DNA of 64,000 nt from Geomonas limicola (GCF_014193675.1 NZ_BLXZ01000001.1:496001-560000), one strand, 5' to 3'; counted from the stretch's first letter, positions 45,390 through 54,151 are shown. Numbers and translations: made by a program. Notes: generated by a model not told the origin, from the letters alone.

Positions 45390-45407
45390 TTTTGCAATGC
45401 TGCAAAA
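45390..45407. promoter_or_regulatory. Enhancer-like palindrome, site 1
   Basis: TTTTGCA-ATGC-TGCAAAA, perfect 7+7 inverted repeat with a 4-nt centre. About 285 bp upstream of the -24/-12 promoter at 45675. Confidence 0.65.
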
Positions 45408-45422
45408 ACGTGCGTTTCTCTC

Positions 45423-45438
45423 TTTGCACATCTGCAAA
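45423..45438. promoter_or_regulatory. Enhancer-like palindrome, site 2
   Basis: TTTGCA-CATC-TGCAAA, same spacing as site 1 and centred 32 bp from it (three helical turns), so both lie on one face of the DNA. Confidence 0.65.
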
Positions 45439-45560
45439 TAGCCGTAAATTCGCGCCCCTCCTCAATGCAAGCCATTTAAATACCAAGCTTTTTGACCACC
45501 ACCCTCCAACTGCCTCACCCTCCAGGTGCAAGAGAACTTTAGGAAATCCTTCACAGGATC

Positions 45561-45577
45561 TTTTGCGAATTTGCAAA
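45561..45577. promoter_or_regulatory. Enhancer-like palindrome, site 3
   Basis: TTTTGCG-AATT-TGCAAA, one mismatch to the family. About 100 bp upstream of the -24/-12 element, a usual distance for a sigma-54 activator site. Confidence 0.6.
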
Positions 45578-45674
45578 TACGCATGAATCCCCCCCTACCC
45601 ATTACCTCCGGCGATTCTTGCCAAACGCCCGTAAATGCAGCCATTTTAAGCTACACATCACTTTTCTCATCATT

Positions 45675-45690
45675 TGGTACGGTCGTTGCT
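45675..45690 (+). promoter_or_regulatory. Sigma-54 (-24/-12) promoter of the 45756-47424 operon
   Basis: TGGTACGGTCGTTGCT matches TGGCACG-N4-TTGCW at all but one of the conserved positions (T for C in GGC), with 10 nt between GG and GC. The predicted transcript start is about 45701, 55 nt before the first gene. Confidence 0.75.
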
Positions 45691-45755
45691 GAATGAGACA
45701 CGTCACCTTTTTTGGTCAGGTATTTCTTTAGTGGATGCAAAGGGGTCGAGGTCTT

Positions 45756-45953
45756 ATGCCCAAAGATACCGTCTGCCCTTTCTACGGCATTAACGATGAT
45801 TACTGCGATGTGGGATGTGGTTACATCTCGCCCCACGACGTACGGCAGATCATCAGTTTCTGCAGTTGCCGCTACCATGAATGCCTGAAGTACCGGGAAC
45901 TCTCCGACCGATTCCCGATTGCAGCGATGGAATCCGGGCTCTGCGCGGTCTAA
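45756..45953 (+). CDS. Small cysteine-rich cytoplasmic protein of unknown function
   Basis: 65 aa, seven Cys (positions 7, 17, 21, 36, 38, 43, 63): CPFYGINDDYCDVGCGYI ... FCSCRYHECLKY. No signal peptide or TM. The spacing suggests metal binding (zinc or iron-sulfur) or a redox role, and the N-terminal CxxxC and central CSC clusters are the likely ligands. ATG 45756 was chosen over 45735, whose extra residues MQRGRGL overlap the likely ribosome site. First gene of the sigma-54-driven operon. I do not recognise a named family. Confidence 0.75.
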   Translation: MPKDTVCPFYGINDDYCDVGCGYISPHDVRQIISFCSCRYHECLKYRELSDRFPIAAMESGLCAV

Positions 45954-46047
45954 CGACACGGCGTGGGGCGGCTGGTTGCGGCGACGGCCGCACCAGCCCG
46001 GCTTCCCACCTCTTGCCCTTGTTATCCTGAGCCCGGGGAGAACGGCG

Positions 46048-46299
46048 ATGAGCGAAAAAGAACTGGAACTTCTGGCCCGCATCGAGGAGCTGGAGCGACA
46101 CACCTGGCGCAACAGCGCCATCCTGCGCGCGGTAGCCATGGTGGCCCTGACGGCCCTCATCGGGGTCGTGGTCGCCTCCGGCATAGCCGCCGGCGGCCGC
46201 GGCAGCCACTGGTCCGGCCCGGCCTGGAACACCATGTGGATCTACGGCCTCTTCGCCGCCAACGCGGTCTCCATGTTCTGGACCACGCACAAGGAGTAA
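46048..46299 (+). CDS. Small two-TM membrane protein of unknown function
   Basis: 83 aa. The N-terminal amphipathic segment (MSEKELELLARIEELERHTW) is coiled-coil-like, followed by TM1 (~27-50), a Gly/Ser loop (GGRGSHWSGPAW) and TM2 (~58-78), ending THKE. GGGGAG is upstream of ATG 46048. It lies 94 bp after the cysteine-rich gene and 75 bp before the 8-TM gene, same strand. Likely an accessory subunit of the larger membrane protein (inference). Confidence 0.75.
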   Translation: MSEKELELLARIEELERHTWRNSAILRAVAMVALTALIGVVVASGIAAGGRGSHWSGPAWNTMWIYGLFAANAVSMFWTTHKE

Positions 46300-46374
46300 C
46301 CACCACCCCCGCTGAGGGTGCGACATACCGAGGTAGAAACGGCGCCCGAGGGCCCGCACCAGGAGGAACGATCC

Positions 46375-47424
46375 ATGCCGATGAAACTATCGAACGTGAT
46401 GCTCTTACTGGTTGTGGTCACCATCTGCGCCGTTTTTTCGTTGCGGATCTTCCAGGGGATCGACGAGATGATGGGAGATCAGTACTGGGTCGTGGACACC
46501 ACCCAGGGAGACCACGGCTGGTACGCCATGGGGCTCCTCCCCTGCGTCGTGAAAGTCCCCAAAGACGTGGTACATGCCGCAAACAGTAACCCTGCCTCTC
46601 CCACCAAGTACCTGATCTACGCGCAAAACGGCGACTTCGCGGGTAATACCGTCTACGGCATCTCGCTCGGCATCCCGCTCATCATGTACCTGATCTGGTT
46701 CGCCTGCATCCTCGGTTTTCCGGACCGGGTGGATCCCTACCTGCTGCCGCGCCGCATCTTCACCACCACCGTCATCATCACCTGCTCCATCGTGGTTAAC
46801 CTGTTCCTGATGCGGGTTGCCGCCGACTTCTCGCGCGATCCCCTTTCGCGCATCGCCAACGTGTCCGGCACTCAGGCCTCGCTCTTGTTTCACAGCGCCG
46901 GGATCTGGTTCGCCATTCTCTTCTCCGCCCTCGGGACCACCAACCACAGTGCCCGCGAGACGCGTGCCCCCGACAGCCGCAACTGGCAGCCCCAGGCAAA
47001 CGAGAAGTTCAACTGGATGTTCGTGCTCCTGTTCGGCGCGACCATGCTCGAGGTAGTCTTCGTACAGAGCCGCCTGGCCCTGCCGGATGCCGCACTGGAC
47101 TACGCACTGTGGCTCATGGCCACGGTCATCTTCATGCGGATGTTCGGCTTCTCGCCCAAGTACTGGGTCAAGAGGGGCCGCGGCATCGCCATCGCGCTGA
47201 CCGGCACCCTCTGTACCCTCCCGGTCTTCTACCTCCTGGAACGCGCCACCGGTACCCTGGGCGCCGGTTTTGCCTCACCTATCCTGGCGGCGACGCACGG
47301 CCCGGAAAACGCCAACATCGGACTGTCGCTCATGCTTTCCATTTACCTCATCTTCTGGATGGAGTTTGCCGCGGCAATCCGGCGCAACGGCCCGGTACGC
47401 CCCCTGAGCGGAACCAGGAGCTGA
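46375..47424 (+). CDS. Eight-TM membrane protein of unknown function
   Basis: 349 aa with about eight hydrophobic helices (first NVMLLLVVVTICAVFSLRIF, last NIGLSLMLSIYLIFWMEFAA). A loop of about 60 residues between TM1 and TM2 (MGDQYWVVDTTQGDHGWYAM ... DFAGNTVYG) is probably extracytoplasmic. His and Trp occur in and near the helices, but no haem-binding or transporter signature is clear. AGGAGG lies before ATG 46375. Third gene of the sigma-54 operon; a transporter or membrane enzyme are both possible. Confidence 0.78.
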   Translation: MPMKLSNVMLLLVVVTICAVFSLRIFQGIDEMMGDQYWVVDTTQGDHGWYAMGLLPCVVKVPKDVVHAANSNPASPTKYLIYAQNGDFAGNTVYGISLGIPLIMYLIWFACILGFPDRVDPYLLPRRIFTTTVIITCSIVVNLFLMRVAADFSRDPLSRIANVSGTQASLLFHSAGIWFAILFSALGTTNHSARETRAPDSRNWQPQANEKFNWMFVLLFGATMLEVVFVQSRLALPDAALDYALWLMATVIFMRMFGFSPKYWVKRGRGIAIALTGTLCTLPVFYLLERATGTLGAGFASPILAATHGPENANIGLSLMLSIYLIFWMEFAAAIRRNGPVRPLSGTRS

Positions 47425-48370
47425 GTTTTGGCTGTTTTATTCCTGCCTGCCCTACCCTCGAAACAGTTGCCACGCGCGCCCCAACGCCTCGTTTTCAAGC
47501 CCCTTCCCACCCGAGGATAAACCGAAGTTCTACGAATTGCCCTCGCTGCGACCTATAGCCAGCAGCCCAAACTAAAACAGTGTCGCAAAGTTTCCTGCCT
47601 AAACCTTTCCTGCAAAGCCTGCCAAAACGTAAGAAATCGCCTCACCAGCCCGAACCGCCGCCCCCCGTGCCGCCCTGACCGTACCCGTCACGTCCACGCG
47701 CCTACCCCGCGTTTTGCGGTGCAAAACCGTCAGTTTCACCCCGGCCTACCCCCTGGTCCACTGCCAAGTTCTGATTATTTTTGGTGATAAATTTACTTTT
47801 GGCAGGAACCGGTTATCATTAGCTGTAACGCGCTCCGATCCTTATGAGAACCAAACGCGGAAATTAATGCGACACTGTTTTGTATACGTGTAGGGCATTT
47901 TCACCCCCTTTGGCGCCACGGGGCCTACGGCCGCCCTTCACGAGGGGAGATAAAAATATTTTTCCGGCAAAAAGTCGAATATAATCCGTGTTTTCAGGTT
48001 ATTATGCCAGACCAGATACCGCCGGTTTTCTACAAAATGTATGACGTTTGTTTAAAACGGTGTTTATTTTTTGTTGTGGTTTACGAAATCTTGTGGTAAA
48101 AGAAAACCATCCGAGGCCCCAGAAACGAGCCAAAACGAGACTTCCCGGACGGTTTCAAGGCCCCGAACACAAGCACAACACCCTGTTTTCACATCTGTTT
48201 TATTGCTGGCGTCTTTATCAAAACAGCTTGACATTTTTTAAGACGTATTGAAAGCGCAGTGTTTACCAAAAAACAAAATGACGAAAGGGGGATCTATCGA
48301 GAACTGAACCACGTGGGCGGGACGCCGCTCAGACAACCGGGCATCTTTACCAAGAAAGGAGTGACAAACC
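47425..48370. other. Long gene-free region upstream of the acetate-symporter genes
   Basis: About 950 bp with no credible gene; base composition changes from GC-rich to strongly AT-rich after 47760. It contains the inverted-repeat element 47574-47881, several A/T tracts (around 47955, 48060, 48235) and presumably the promoter for DUF485-actP. A 67-codon frame at 48048 has no ribosome site or recognisable features. Confidence 0.6.
47574..47881. repeat. 308-bp non-coding element with 14-bp terminal inverted repeats
   Basis: AAAACAGTGTCGCA (47574-47587) and its exact complement TGCGACACTGTTTT (47868-47881) bound the element; TTTCC a few bases inside both ends extends the similarity. Inside are two more inverted repeats, GTTTTGC-GGT-GCAAAAC (47711-47727) and CTGCCAA/TTGGCAG (about 47760-47808). 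No open frame and no clear target duplication. It could be a MITE or the remnant of a transposon. Confidence 0.55.
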
Positions 48371-48682
48371 ATGGCAGAGAAAAAGTACGATTGGTCGGCA
48401 ATCGCCAAGAACCCCAAATTTGTAGAACTGCACCATAAGAAAACCGCCTTCCTTTTCGGCTGGTGGATCTTTTCGTGCGTCTACTACTTCCTCCTCCCTA
48501 TCGGAGCGGCCTACACGCCCGGGATCTTCAAGGTGAAGATCATCGGCGCCGTCAACTTCGGCTACCTGTTCGCCCTATCCCAGTTTTTCGTCTCCTGGGG
48601 TTTGGCTCTTTACTATGCACACGTAGCCAACAAGGACTTTGACCGCCTGACCAGGGAACTGATCGACGAGTTACATCTCTAA
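48371..48682 (+). CDS. DUF485 membrane protein, partner of acetate symporter
   Basis: 103 aa with two TM segments (FLFGWWIFSCVYYFLLPIG and LFALSQFFVSWGLALYYAHV) and the DUF485 pattern ending DFDRLTRELI. In E. coli the equivalent YjcH is encoded directly before ActP. AAAGGAG before the ATG; actP follows after 18 bp. Probably a small accessory subunit of the symporter. Confidence 0.9.
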   Translation: MAEKKYDWSAIAKNPKFVELHHKKTAFLFGWWIFSCVYYFLLPIGAAYTPGIFKVKIIGAVNFGYLFALSQFFVSWGLALYYAHVANKDFDRLTRELIDELHL

Positions 48683-48700
48683 CGTAAAGGAGGATAGGAC

Positions 48701-50695
48701 ATGACCATGAAGAAGATCATCATCGCCGCATCGTTGGCACTCTCCGTCGCCGCCGTCGCCTTTGCCGAAGAGAGCAAGGCACCCGCCGGCGCCCCGGGTG
48801 GCGCACCGGCCGCGAGCGCACCGGCCGCAACGTCTACCCCGAGCGCCCCCGTCATGAAGGTCGAGACGGCACAGCCCGCAGGCCCCGCAGCCGCGACTCC
48901 CGCCGCTCCCAAGAAAAAGGAACTCAAGGCTGACCGCACCATCACCATCTCGATGTTCGCGATCATCATCGCTATCACCATGGGAGTCGTGGTCTGGGCT
49001 GCCAAGCAGACCAAGTCCGCTGCCGACTTCTACGCCGCAGGTGGTGGCATCACCGGCACCCAGAACGGCTGGGCCATCGCCGGCGACTACATGTCGGCTG
49101 CGTCCTTCCTGGGTATTTCCGGCCTGATCTCGCTCTACGGCTACGACGGGTTCATGTACTCGGTCGGCTGGCTGGTAGCCTACATCACGGTACTCTTGAT
49201 CGTGGCGGAGCCCTGCCGTAACGCCGGCAAGTACACCCTGGGGGACATCCTCTCCTTCAGGACCTCGCCCAAGCCGGTGCGCGCCTTCGCCGCCATTTCC
49301 ACCGTTTCGGTCTCCACCTTCTACCTCACCGCCCAGATGGTCGGTGCCGGTAAACTGATGGCCCTGCTGGTCGGCATCCCCTACAAAACCGCCATCATCG
49401 GCGTGGGCATCCTCATGGTCGGCTACGTCGTGTTCGGCGGCATGGTCGCCACCACCTGGGTACAGATCATCAAGGCAGGCCTCCTTATGTCTGGCGCCTT
49501 CCTGCTCTCCTTCCTGGTCATGATGAAGGCCGGCTTCAACCCGATCGGCTTCTTCGACCAGATCGTCGCCAACCCGGATATCCAGGACCACGTCTCCAAG
49601 ATGGTCCTCAAAGACGGCGTCATCCTCGCCGGCATGGACGCAGGCCAGCGCTTCCTGGAGCCGGGCCTCTACCTGAAGAACCCGCTGGACCAGATCTCCC
49701 TGGGTATGGCCCTCGTGCTTGGCACCGCAGGCATGCCGCACATCCTGATGCGCTTCTTCACCGTACCGACCGCGCAGGCGGCCCGTAAATCCGTCATCAT
49801 CGCCATGTTCATCATCGGCGGCTTCTACGTGCTGACCACCCTCCTGGGCTTCGGCGCCGCCATCAACCTGACCCCGCAGGGGATCATCTCAGTGGACCCG
49901 GGCGGCAACATGGCTACCCTGATGCTGGCTCAGCAGATGGGCGCCGAGATCGCACCGATCCTGGGCGACCTGTTCCTTGCCTTCCTGTGCGCCGTCGCCT
50001 TCGCCACCATCCTCGCCGTGGTCTCCGGCCTGGTGCTGGCGGCCTCCGCGGCCATCGCCCACGACATCTACGTGAACGTGATCAAGGACGGCCACGCCGA
50101 CCAGCACGAGCAGGTCTTCGCAGCCCGCGTCACCTCCTTCGTGGTTGGCGCCTGCGGCATCCTGATCGGTATCGCCGCCGAGAAACAGAACGTCGCACAC
50201 CTGGTGGCACTGGCCTTCGCCGTGGCCGCCTCGGGCAACCTCCCGGTCGTCGTGCTCTCGCTGTTCTGGCGTAAGTTCAACACCGCCGGCGTCATCTCCG
50301 GCCTGGTGGTCGGCACTGTCGCTTCCATCGCCCTGGTGATGGTATCCCCCAACATGACCTACCCGAAAATGGAAGCTGCCAAGGCCCACAAGGTGGTCGT
50401 GGCCATGGAGAAGAAGATGGCCTCCCTCGCTCCGGGTGCAGTCCTCCCCGAGAAGGACCTGAAGGCCCTCGAGAAGGCCCGCAAGGACGAGAAGCAGGAC
50501 GGCTCCTCCGTCGTCGGCCTGGACAAGCCGCTCTTTACCCTGAAGAACCCGGGTATCGTGTCGATCCCGCTGGGCTTCATGGCCGCCATCCTTGGCGCGC
50601 TCGCCTTCCCGAGCCGCCGCTCCGAGGAGATGTTCGACGAGGTGTACGTCCGTCAGAACACCGGACTGGGCATGGCCAAGGCCGTAGAGCACTAA
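48701..50695 (+). CDS. actP: Cation/acetate symporter, ActP type
   Basis: 664 aa member of the sodium:solute symporter family, closely patterned on ActP: GGGITGTQNGWAIAGDYMSA and ASFLGISGL, VFGGMVATTWVQIIK, GTAGMPHILMRFFTV, AVAFATILAVVSGL. A cleavable signal (MKKIIIAASLALSVAAVAFA) and about 50 residues of Ala/Pro-rich linker precede the first TM helix, and a polar insert occurs near residues 560-615. Acetate uptake is central to Geobacter metabolism. Followed by a strong terminator. Confidence 0.93.
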   Translation: MTMKKIIIAASLALSVAAVAFAEESKAPAGAPGGAPAASAPAATSTPSAPVMKVETAQPAGPAAATPAAPKKKELKADRTITISMFAIIIAITMGVVVWAAKQTKSAADFYAAGGGITGTQNGWAIAGDYMSAASFLGISGLISLYGYDGFMYSVGWLVAYITVLLIVAEPCRNAGKYTLGDILSFRTSPKPVRAFAAISTVSVSTFYLTAQMVGAGKLMALLVGIPYKTAIIGVGILMVGYVVFGGMVATTWVQIIKAGLLMSGAFLLSFLVMMKAGFNPIGFFDQIVANPDIQDHVSKMVLKDGVILAGMDAGQRFLEPGLYLKNPLDQISLGMALVLGTAGMPHILMRFFTVPTAQAARKSVIIAMFIIGGFYVLTTLLGFGAAINLTPQGIISVDPGGNMATLMLAQQMGAEIAPILGDLFLAFLCAVAFATILAVVSGLVLAASAAIAHDIYVNVIKDGHADQHEQVFAARVTSFVVGACGILIGIAAEKQNVAHLVALAFAVAASGNLPVVVLSLFWRKFNTAGVISGLVVGTVASIALVMVSPNMTYPKMEAAKAHKVVVAMEKKMASLAPGAVLPEKDLKALEKARKDEKQDGSSVVGLDKPLFTLKNPGIVSIPLGFMAAILGALAFPSRRSEEMFDEVYVRQNTGLGMAKAVEH

Positions 50696-50721
50696 TAAAA
50701 GCTCGTTCGATCTGCTATCAT

Positions 50722-50749
50722 GGGGAAGGGAAACCTTCCCCATTTTTTT
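50722..50749 (+). terminator. Rho-independent terminator of actP
   Basis: GGGGAAGG-GAAA-CCTTCCCC followed by seven T residues, 27 bp after the stop codon. The GNRA-like loop adds stability. Confidence 0.95.
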
Positions 50750-50761
50750 ATTGGAGCAGTC

Positions 50762-51979
50762 ATGCCCCCGCTTTCCCCTCCCCCGATGCTTACCGAGAAA
50801 GACCTGGTGCAGGATCTCATGGACCGGGTGCACGCCTTTTTGCCCCTTCTGGAGCTCAACGAGATTACCCCGCTCCTCGAGGGGATACGCGCCAGCGCCG
50901 AGCAGGAACTAGCCCAACTGCGCGGGTTTACCAAAAGAGAAGCCGAACTCCTGGGCGCGATTCCGGTCACGACCAGCTATCCCGAGCTGCTCGCCCTGCA
51001 CGAGGAGCTGAACCACCTGGAGATGGAGCGCTTCCTGCGTTTTCTCTCGGTCCCTGCGCTGCACGACAACTGCACCCACTACCGTGACCTTTTGGCGCGC
51101 CGGGCCCAGGAACTGGTGCTCAAGGAGATGCCCACGGCCGCGCCCCTCCCCTTCGCACTGGTCAGCATGGGAAGCGACGGCCGCGAAGAGCAGACCCTCA
51201 TTACCGACCAGGATTACCTGATCGTCTACGGCGACGGCGGCACCGAGGAAGCCGAGGCCTGGTTTCGGGACTACGCCCTGATCCTCGTCGAGCGGCTGGC
51301 CGAGATCGGCTTCAAGAAGTGCACCGGCGGCATCATGCCATCCAACGACGACTGGCGGGGTTCGCTCTCCCAGTGGCAGCGCCGCCTGCTCTCCATCGTG
51401 CGCTACGAGTGCGAGGACATGGGGAAAAACCTCATGGACCTGATCGTCATCTCCGATGCGCGCTACGTGGCGGGTGACCGCCCCCTCGCCGACGAACTGG
51501 TGAGCAGGATCCGCTCCTTGGGCCAGGACTATTTCATCGCGCTGTGGGGAATGGCCAAGGCGGCCACCGAGATGCGGCTCGCCCTTGGTTTCCTGAAGCG
51601 GATCTGGACCGAGGGGAGCGGCGAACACAAGGGTGAATTCAACCTGAAACTCCTGGCCTGGGCCCCCCTGGTCATGAACGTGCGCATCCTGGCGATCAAC
51701 CAGGGGATCCCGGCCACCTCCACGGTCCAGCGCATCGAGCACCTCCAGCGGGAGAAGAGCCTCTCGGCGACGACGGCAAAGGGGCTCATCGAGGCCTACC
51801 GGATCCTCACCAAGCACCGCATCCTGTTGCAGGTGAAGGTCATCAAGGGGATTCAAAGCGACGCCTACCACCTGAACCCCTACGCCCTGGACAAGGACGA
51901 GCGCGAGCGGGTGCGCCAGGCGCTGTTGCTCATCGAGGAGCTGCAGAAGATCATCCACACCAATTTCTCGATCATGTAA
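50762..51979 (+). CDS. DUF294-type nucleotidyltransferase-like protein, signature intact
   Basis: 405 aa. The central nucleotidyltransferase motif MGSDGREEQTLITDQDYLIV (~135-155) keeps Gly-Ser, Arg-x-Glu-Gln and Asp-Gln-Asp, as in GlnD-like DUF294 proteins. The C-terminal half fits the substrate-binding/helical DUF294_C domain. There are no CBS or cyclic-nucleotide domains, often fused to this enzyme type. It lies between an acetate symporter and a second symporter, so it may modify or regulate transport (inference). Starts at ATG 50762 with GGAG upstream. Confidence 0.88.
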   Translation: MPPLSPPPMLTEKDLVQDLMDRVHAFLPLLELNEITPLLEGIRASAEQELAQLRGFTKREAELLGAIPVTTSYPELLALHEELNHLEMERFLRFLSVPALHDNCTHYRDLLARRAQELVLKEMPTAAPLPFALVSMGSDGREEQTLITDQDYLIVYGDGGTEEAEAWFRDYALILVERLAEIGFKKCTGGIMPSNDDWRGSLSQWQRRLLSIVRYECEDMGKNLMDLIVISDARYVAGDRPLADELVSRIRSLGQDYFIALWGMAKAATEMRLALGFLKRIWTEGSGEHKGEFNLKLLAWAPLVMNVRILAINQGIPATSTVQRIEHLQREKSLSATTAKGLIEAYRILTKHRILLQVKVIKGIQSDAYHLNPYALDKDERERVRQALLLIEELQKIIHTNFSIM

Positions 51980-51988
51980 TGAGGGAGC

Positions 51989-52019
51989 GGGGCCCGCACC
52001 GGGCTTACGCCCCCTTTTT
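51989..52019 (+). terminator. Probable terminator after the DUF294 gene
   Basis: GGGGC / GCCCC stem with a 15-nt GC-rich loop and then CTTTTT. The stem is short, so confidence is moderate. Confidence 0.5.
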
Positions 52020-52090
52020 CGCCTTCACCCGCGCCGGCGCCTGTGCTATGCTGCCCGCACCGTAGGCAGGACACCGACAGGAGGGAGATC

Positions 52091-52414
52091 ATGAGCCGCC
52101 AGGACCCGCGCTACCACGTCAACCTGTTCCGCCCCAAAGAGGGACACATGAAGGATGAGGTTCTCATCATCCTCATCGTCCTCATCGGCTGGGCGACACT
52201 CACCTTCGGGTTCCAGGTCCTCCTGGCCTTCAGCCGCGGCAGGGGGATCGGCGATCTGCTGACCGGCCTTACCCTGTTCGGCCTCCCCCTGCATTTCTGG
52301 TTCACCGGACAGTTCCTGCCGCTTTGGTTCATCATCCTCTGCCTGGTGTTCAACGTCTACATCGACCGGATCACCGCCTACCACAGCCGCAAGAGGGACC
52401 GTACCTATGACTGA
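52091..52414 (+). CDS. DUF4212 sodium/solute symporter small subunit
   Basis: 107 aa: a short hydrophilic N-terminus, TM1 (VLIILIVLIGWATLTFGFQV) and TM2 (FLPLWFIILCLVFNVYIDRI), with GLPLHFWFTGQ between, the hallmark of the DUF4212 small subunit. GGAGGGAG precedes ATG 52091. It overlaps the large symporter gene by 8 bp, so the two are made together. Confidence 0.88.
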   Translation: MSRQDPRYHVNLFRPKEGHMKDEVLIILIVLIGWATLTFGFQVLLAFSRGRGIGDLLTGLTLFGLPLHFWFTGQFLPLWFIILCLVFNVYIDRITAYHSRKRDRTYD

Positions 52415-53927
52415 TTCCCAGTGGACCATCGGCATCGTCATCCTGGTCCTGGTCTCCTTCATCCTGGTGGGGCTCAAGCAGAAGGCGCGCGAGAGCATGG
52501 AGTACGGCTTCGGGGGGCGCTACACGGGGCGCATCGGAGGGGGAGCTGCCATCGCCAGCAACTGGATGAGCGCGGCAAGCCTCATGGGACTCGCCGGGCT
52601 CATCTATCTCAACGGCTACCAGGCCCTCGCCTACGTGGCGGGGTGGACCGGCGGCTACGTCCTCTTACTAGTGCTTCTGGCCAGCCAGATCCGGCGCTTC
52701 GGCAAGTTCACGGCGCCTGACTTTGTGGGGGAGCGCTACGGATCGCCTGCAGCACGCTTTCTCACCGCGGTCATCTGCATCGCCATCTCGGTCATCTACT
52801 GCGTCGCCCAGTTCAAGGGGATCGGGATGATCTTCTCGTTTCTCTTCGGAATCGACTACCGGCACGGGGTGATCTACGGGGGGCTCGCGGTGATCTCCTA
52901 CCTGGTGCTCTCCGGGGCACTCGGGGTACCGCGCAACCAGCAGCTCCTCTACTTCGTGATCATCACCTCCTTCATCGTGCCGCTCATGTGGCTGGCCCAC
53001 CGTTTGGGTTACTTCTGGCTGTTGCCCCAGTTCGGCTACGGCGAGGCGGTGTCCGACCTGTCGCGCCAGTTCCAGGTTGACTTCGCAGCCCCCTTCGGCA
53101 CGGGGAGCGTCTACGAGTGGTGCGCCCTCTGCTTTACCCTCATGGTGGGGACCGCCGGGCTCCCCCACGTGCTGTCGCGCTTCTACACGGTACCCAACCT
53201 GCGCGATGCCCGCTGGAGCGTGGTCTGGGGACTCTTCTTCATTGCGCTCGTCTACTGGTCCGCGCCGGCCTACGCGGTCTTCGGCAAGCTCATCGAGGCG
53301 CGCATGGGGCACGTGCTGCCGCCGGCGGCTGCACGCACCATGGCGGACATCGTGGTGCTGAAGACTGCGGTCCTGGCCGGGGTTCCGGGCTGGCTTGCCG
53401 GGGTCCTGGCGGCCGGTGCCCTTTCTGCGGCCTTCTTCACCGTGGCAGGGCTCCTGATGAACGGGGCCGCTTCGGTTTCCTTCGACCTCTACTACCGGGT
53501 CTTCCACCCCCAGGCGAGCGAACTCTCCCGCATGAAAGTCGCCAAGGGGGCGACCCTTGCCCTGGGGGGGCTGGTACTTCTCTTGGCGCTCAACCCGCCC
53601 GGGCTCATCGCCGAGATCACCGCGGTCGCCTTCGCCCTGGCCGGCAACACCATCTTCCCGCTCCTGCTCTTGGGGATCTGGTGGGGACGCGCCAACGACG
53701 ACGGCGCGGTGGCAGGGATGCTGGTTGGTGTGGTGTGCACCTTTGCGCAACCGCTTTTCGGCTCGCTGTCACCCCAGGTGGCCGCCCTCTTCCCCCTCAC
53801 CTCCTCGGCACTCTGCGGAGCTCCCCTGGTGATCCTGGTGATGATCGCGGTAAGCCTCGCCACGCCGCCCCCTCCCGATGAGATGCAGCGGTTCCTGGCG
53901 AGCGAGGTGCATGGGCATCTGGATTAG
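52407..53927 (+). CDS. Sodium:solute symporter, large subunit paired with DUF4212
   Basis: 506 aa, about 13 TM helices, sodium:solute symporter family. ActP-like landmarks: RIGGGAAIASNWMSAASLMG, GTAGLPHVLSRFYTVPNLRD and ITAVAFALAGNTIFPLLLLG. The family paired with DUF4212 is annotated in many genomes as a sodium/substrate (acetate-like or organic acid) symporter, substrate unproven. Coupled to the small subunit by overlap. Followed by 224 bp without genes. Confidence 0.9.
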   Translation: MTDSQWTIGIVILVLVSFILVGLKQKARESMEYGFGGRYTGRIGGGAAIASNWMSAASLMGLAGLIYLNGYQALAYVAGWTGGYVLLLVLLASQIRRFGKFTAPDFVGERYGSPAARFLTAVICIAISVIYCVAQFKGIGMIFSFLFGIDYRHGVIYGGLAVISYLVLSGALGVPRNQQLLYFVIITSFIVPLMWLAHRLGYFWLLPQFGYGEAVSDLSRQFQVDFAAPFGTGSVYEWCALCFTLMVGTAGLPHVLSRFYTVPNLRDARWSVVWGLFFIALVYWSAPAYAVFGKLIEARMGHVLPPAAARTMADIVVLKTAVLAGVPGWLAGVLAAGALSAAFFTVAGLLMNGAASVSFDLYYRVFHPQASELSRMKVAKGATLALGGLVLLLALNPPGLIAEITAVAFALAGNTIFPLLLLGIWWGRANDDGAVAGMLVGVVCTFAQPLFGSLSPQVAALFPLTSSALCGAPLVILVMIAVSLATPPPPDEMQRFLASEVHGHLD

Positions 53928-54151
53928 GGGGCACATCGGACTATGAAACGGTGGGTGGCGCTGCCGCAAAGGAGGCGCCGCAGGATGGTTTGACCAGACC
54001 GGCCAGGTCACCACGAGCCTGTCGCTGGGGGAAGTTGGCGGAGGCCTTTCGAGCAAGGGGAAGAGTCGAACGGTTCCCTTGAAGAACCTTGAGGTTGCCC
54101 AGCCGCTTCCGGGGTTGCTGCAACCTTGACCTCGTTTTTGGAGTGTTTGTT

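Noticed and set aside
47711..47727. GTTTTGC-GGT-GCAAAAC as a fifth copy of the TTTTGCA-N4-TGCAAAA palindrome
   Set aside because: The half-sites are 3 bp closer than in the four other copies, so the same protein would not dock; treated as an internal repeat of the 47574-47881 element.
48048..48251. 67-codon frame upstream of the DUF485 gene
   Set aside because: No ribosome site, no recognisable features, and it lies in AT-rich non-coding DNA.
48228..48256. TTGACA upstream of the DUF485 gene as a -35 box
   Set aside because: The hexamer 17 nt downstream is AAAGCG, and no TATAAT-like sequence lies at 16-18 nt.
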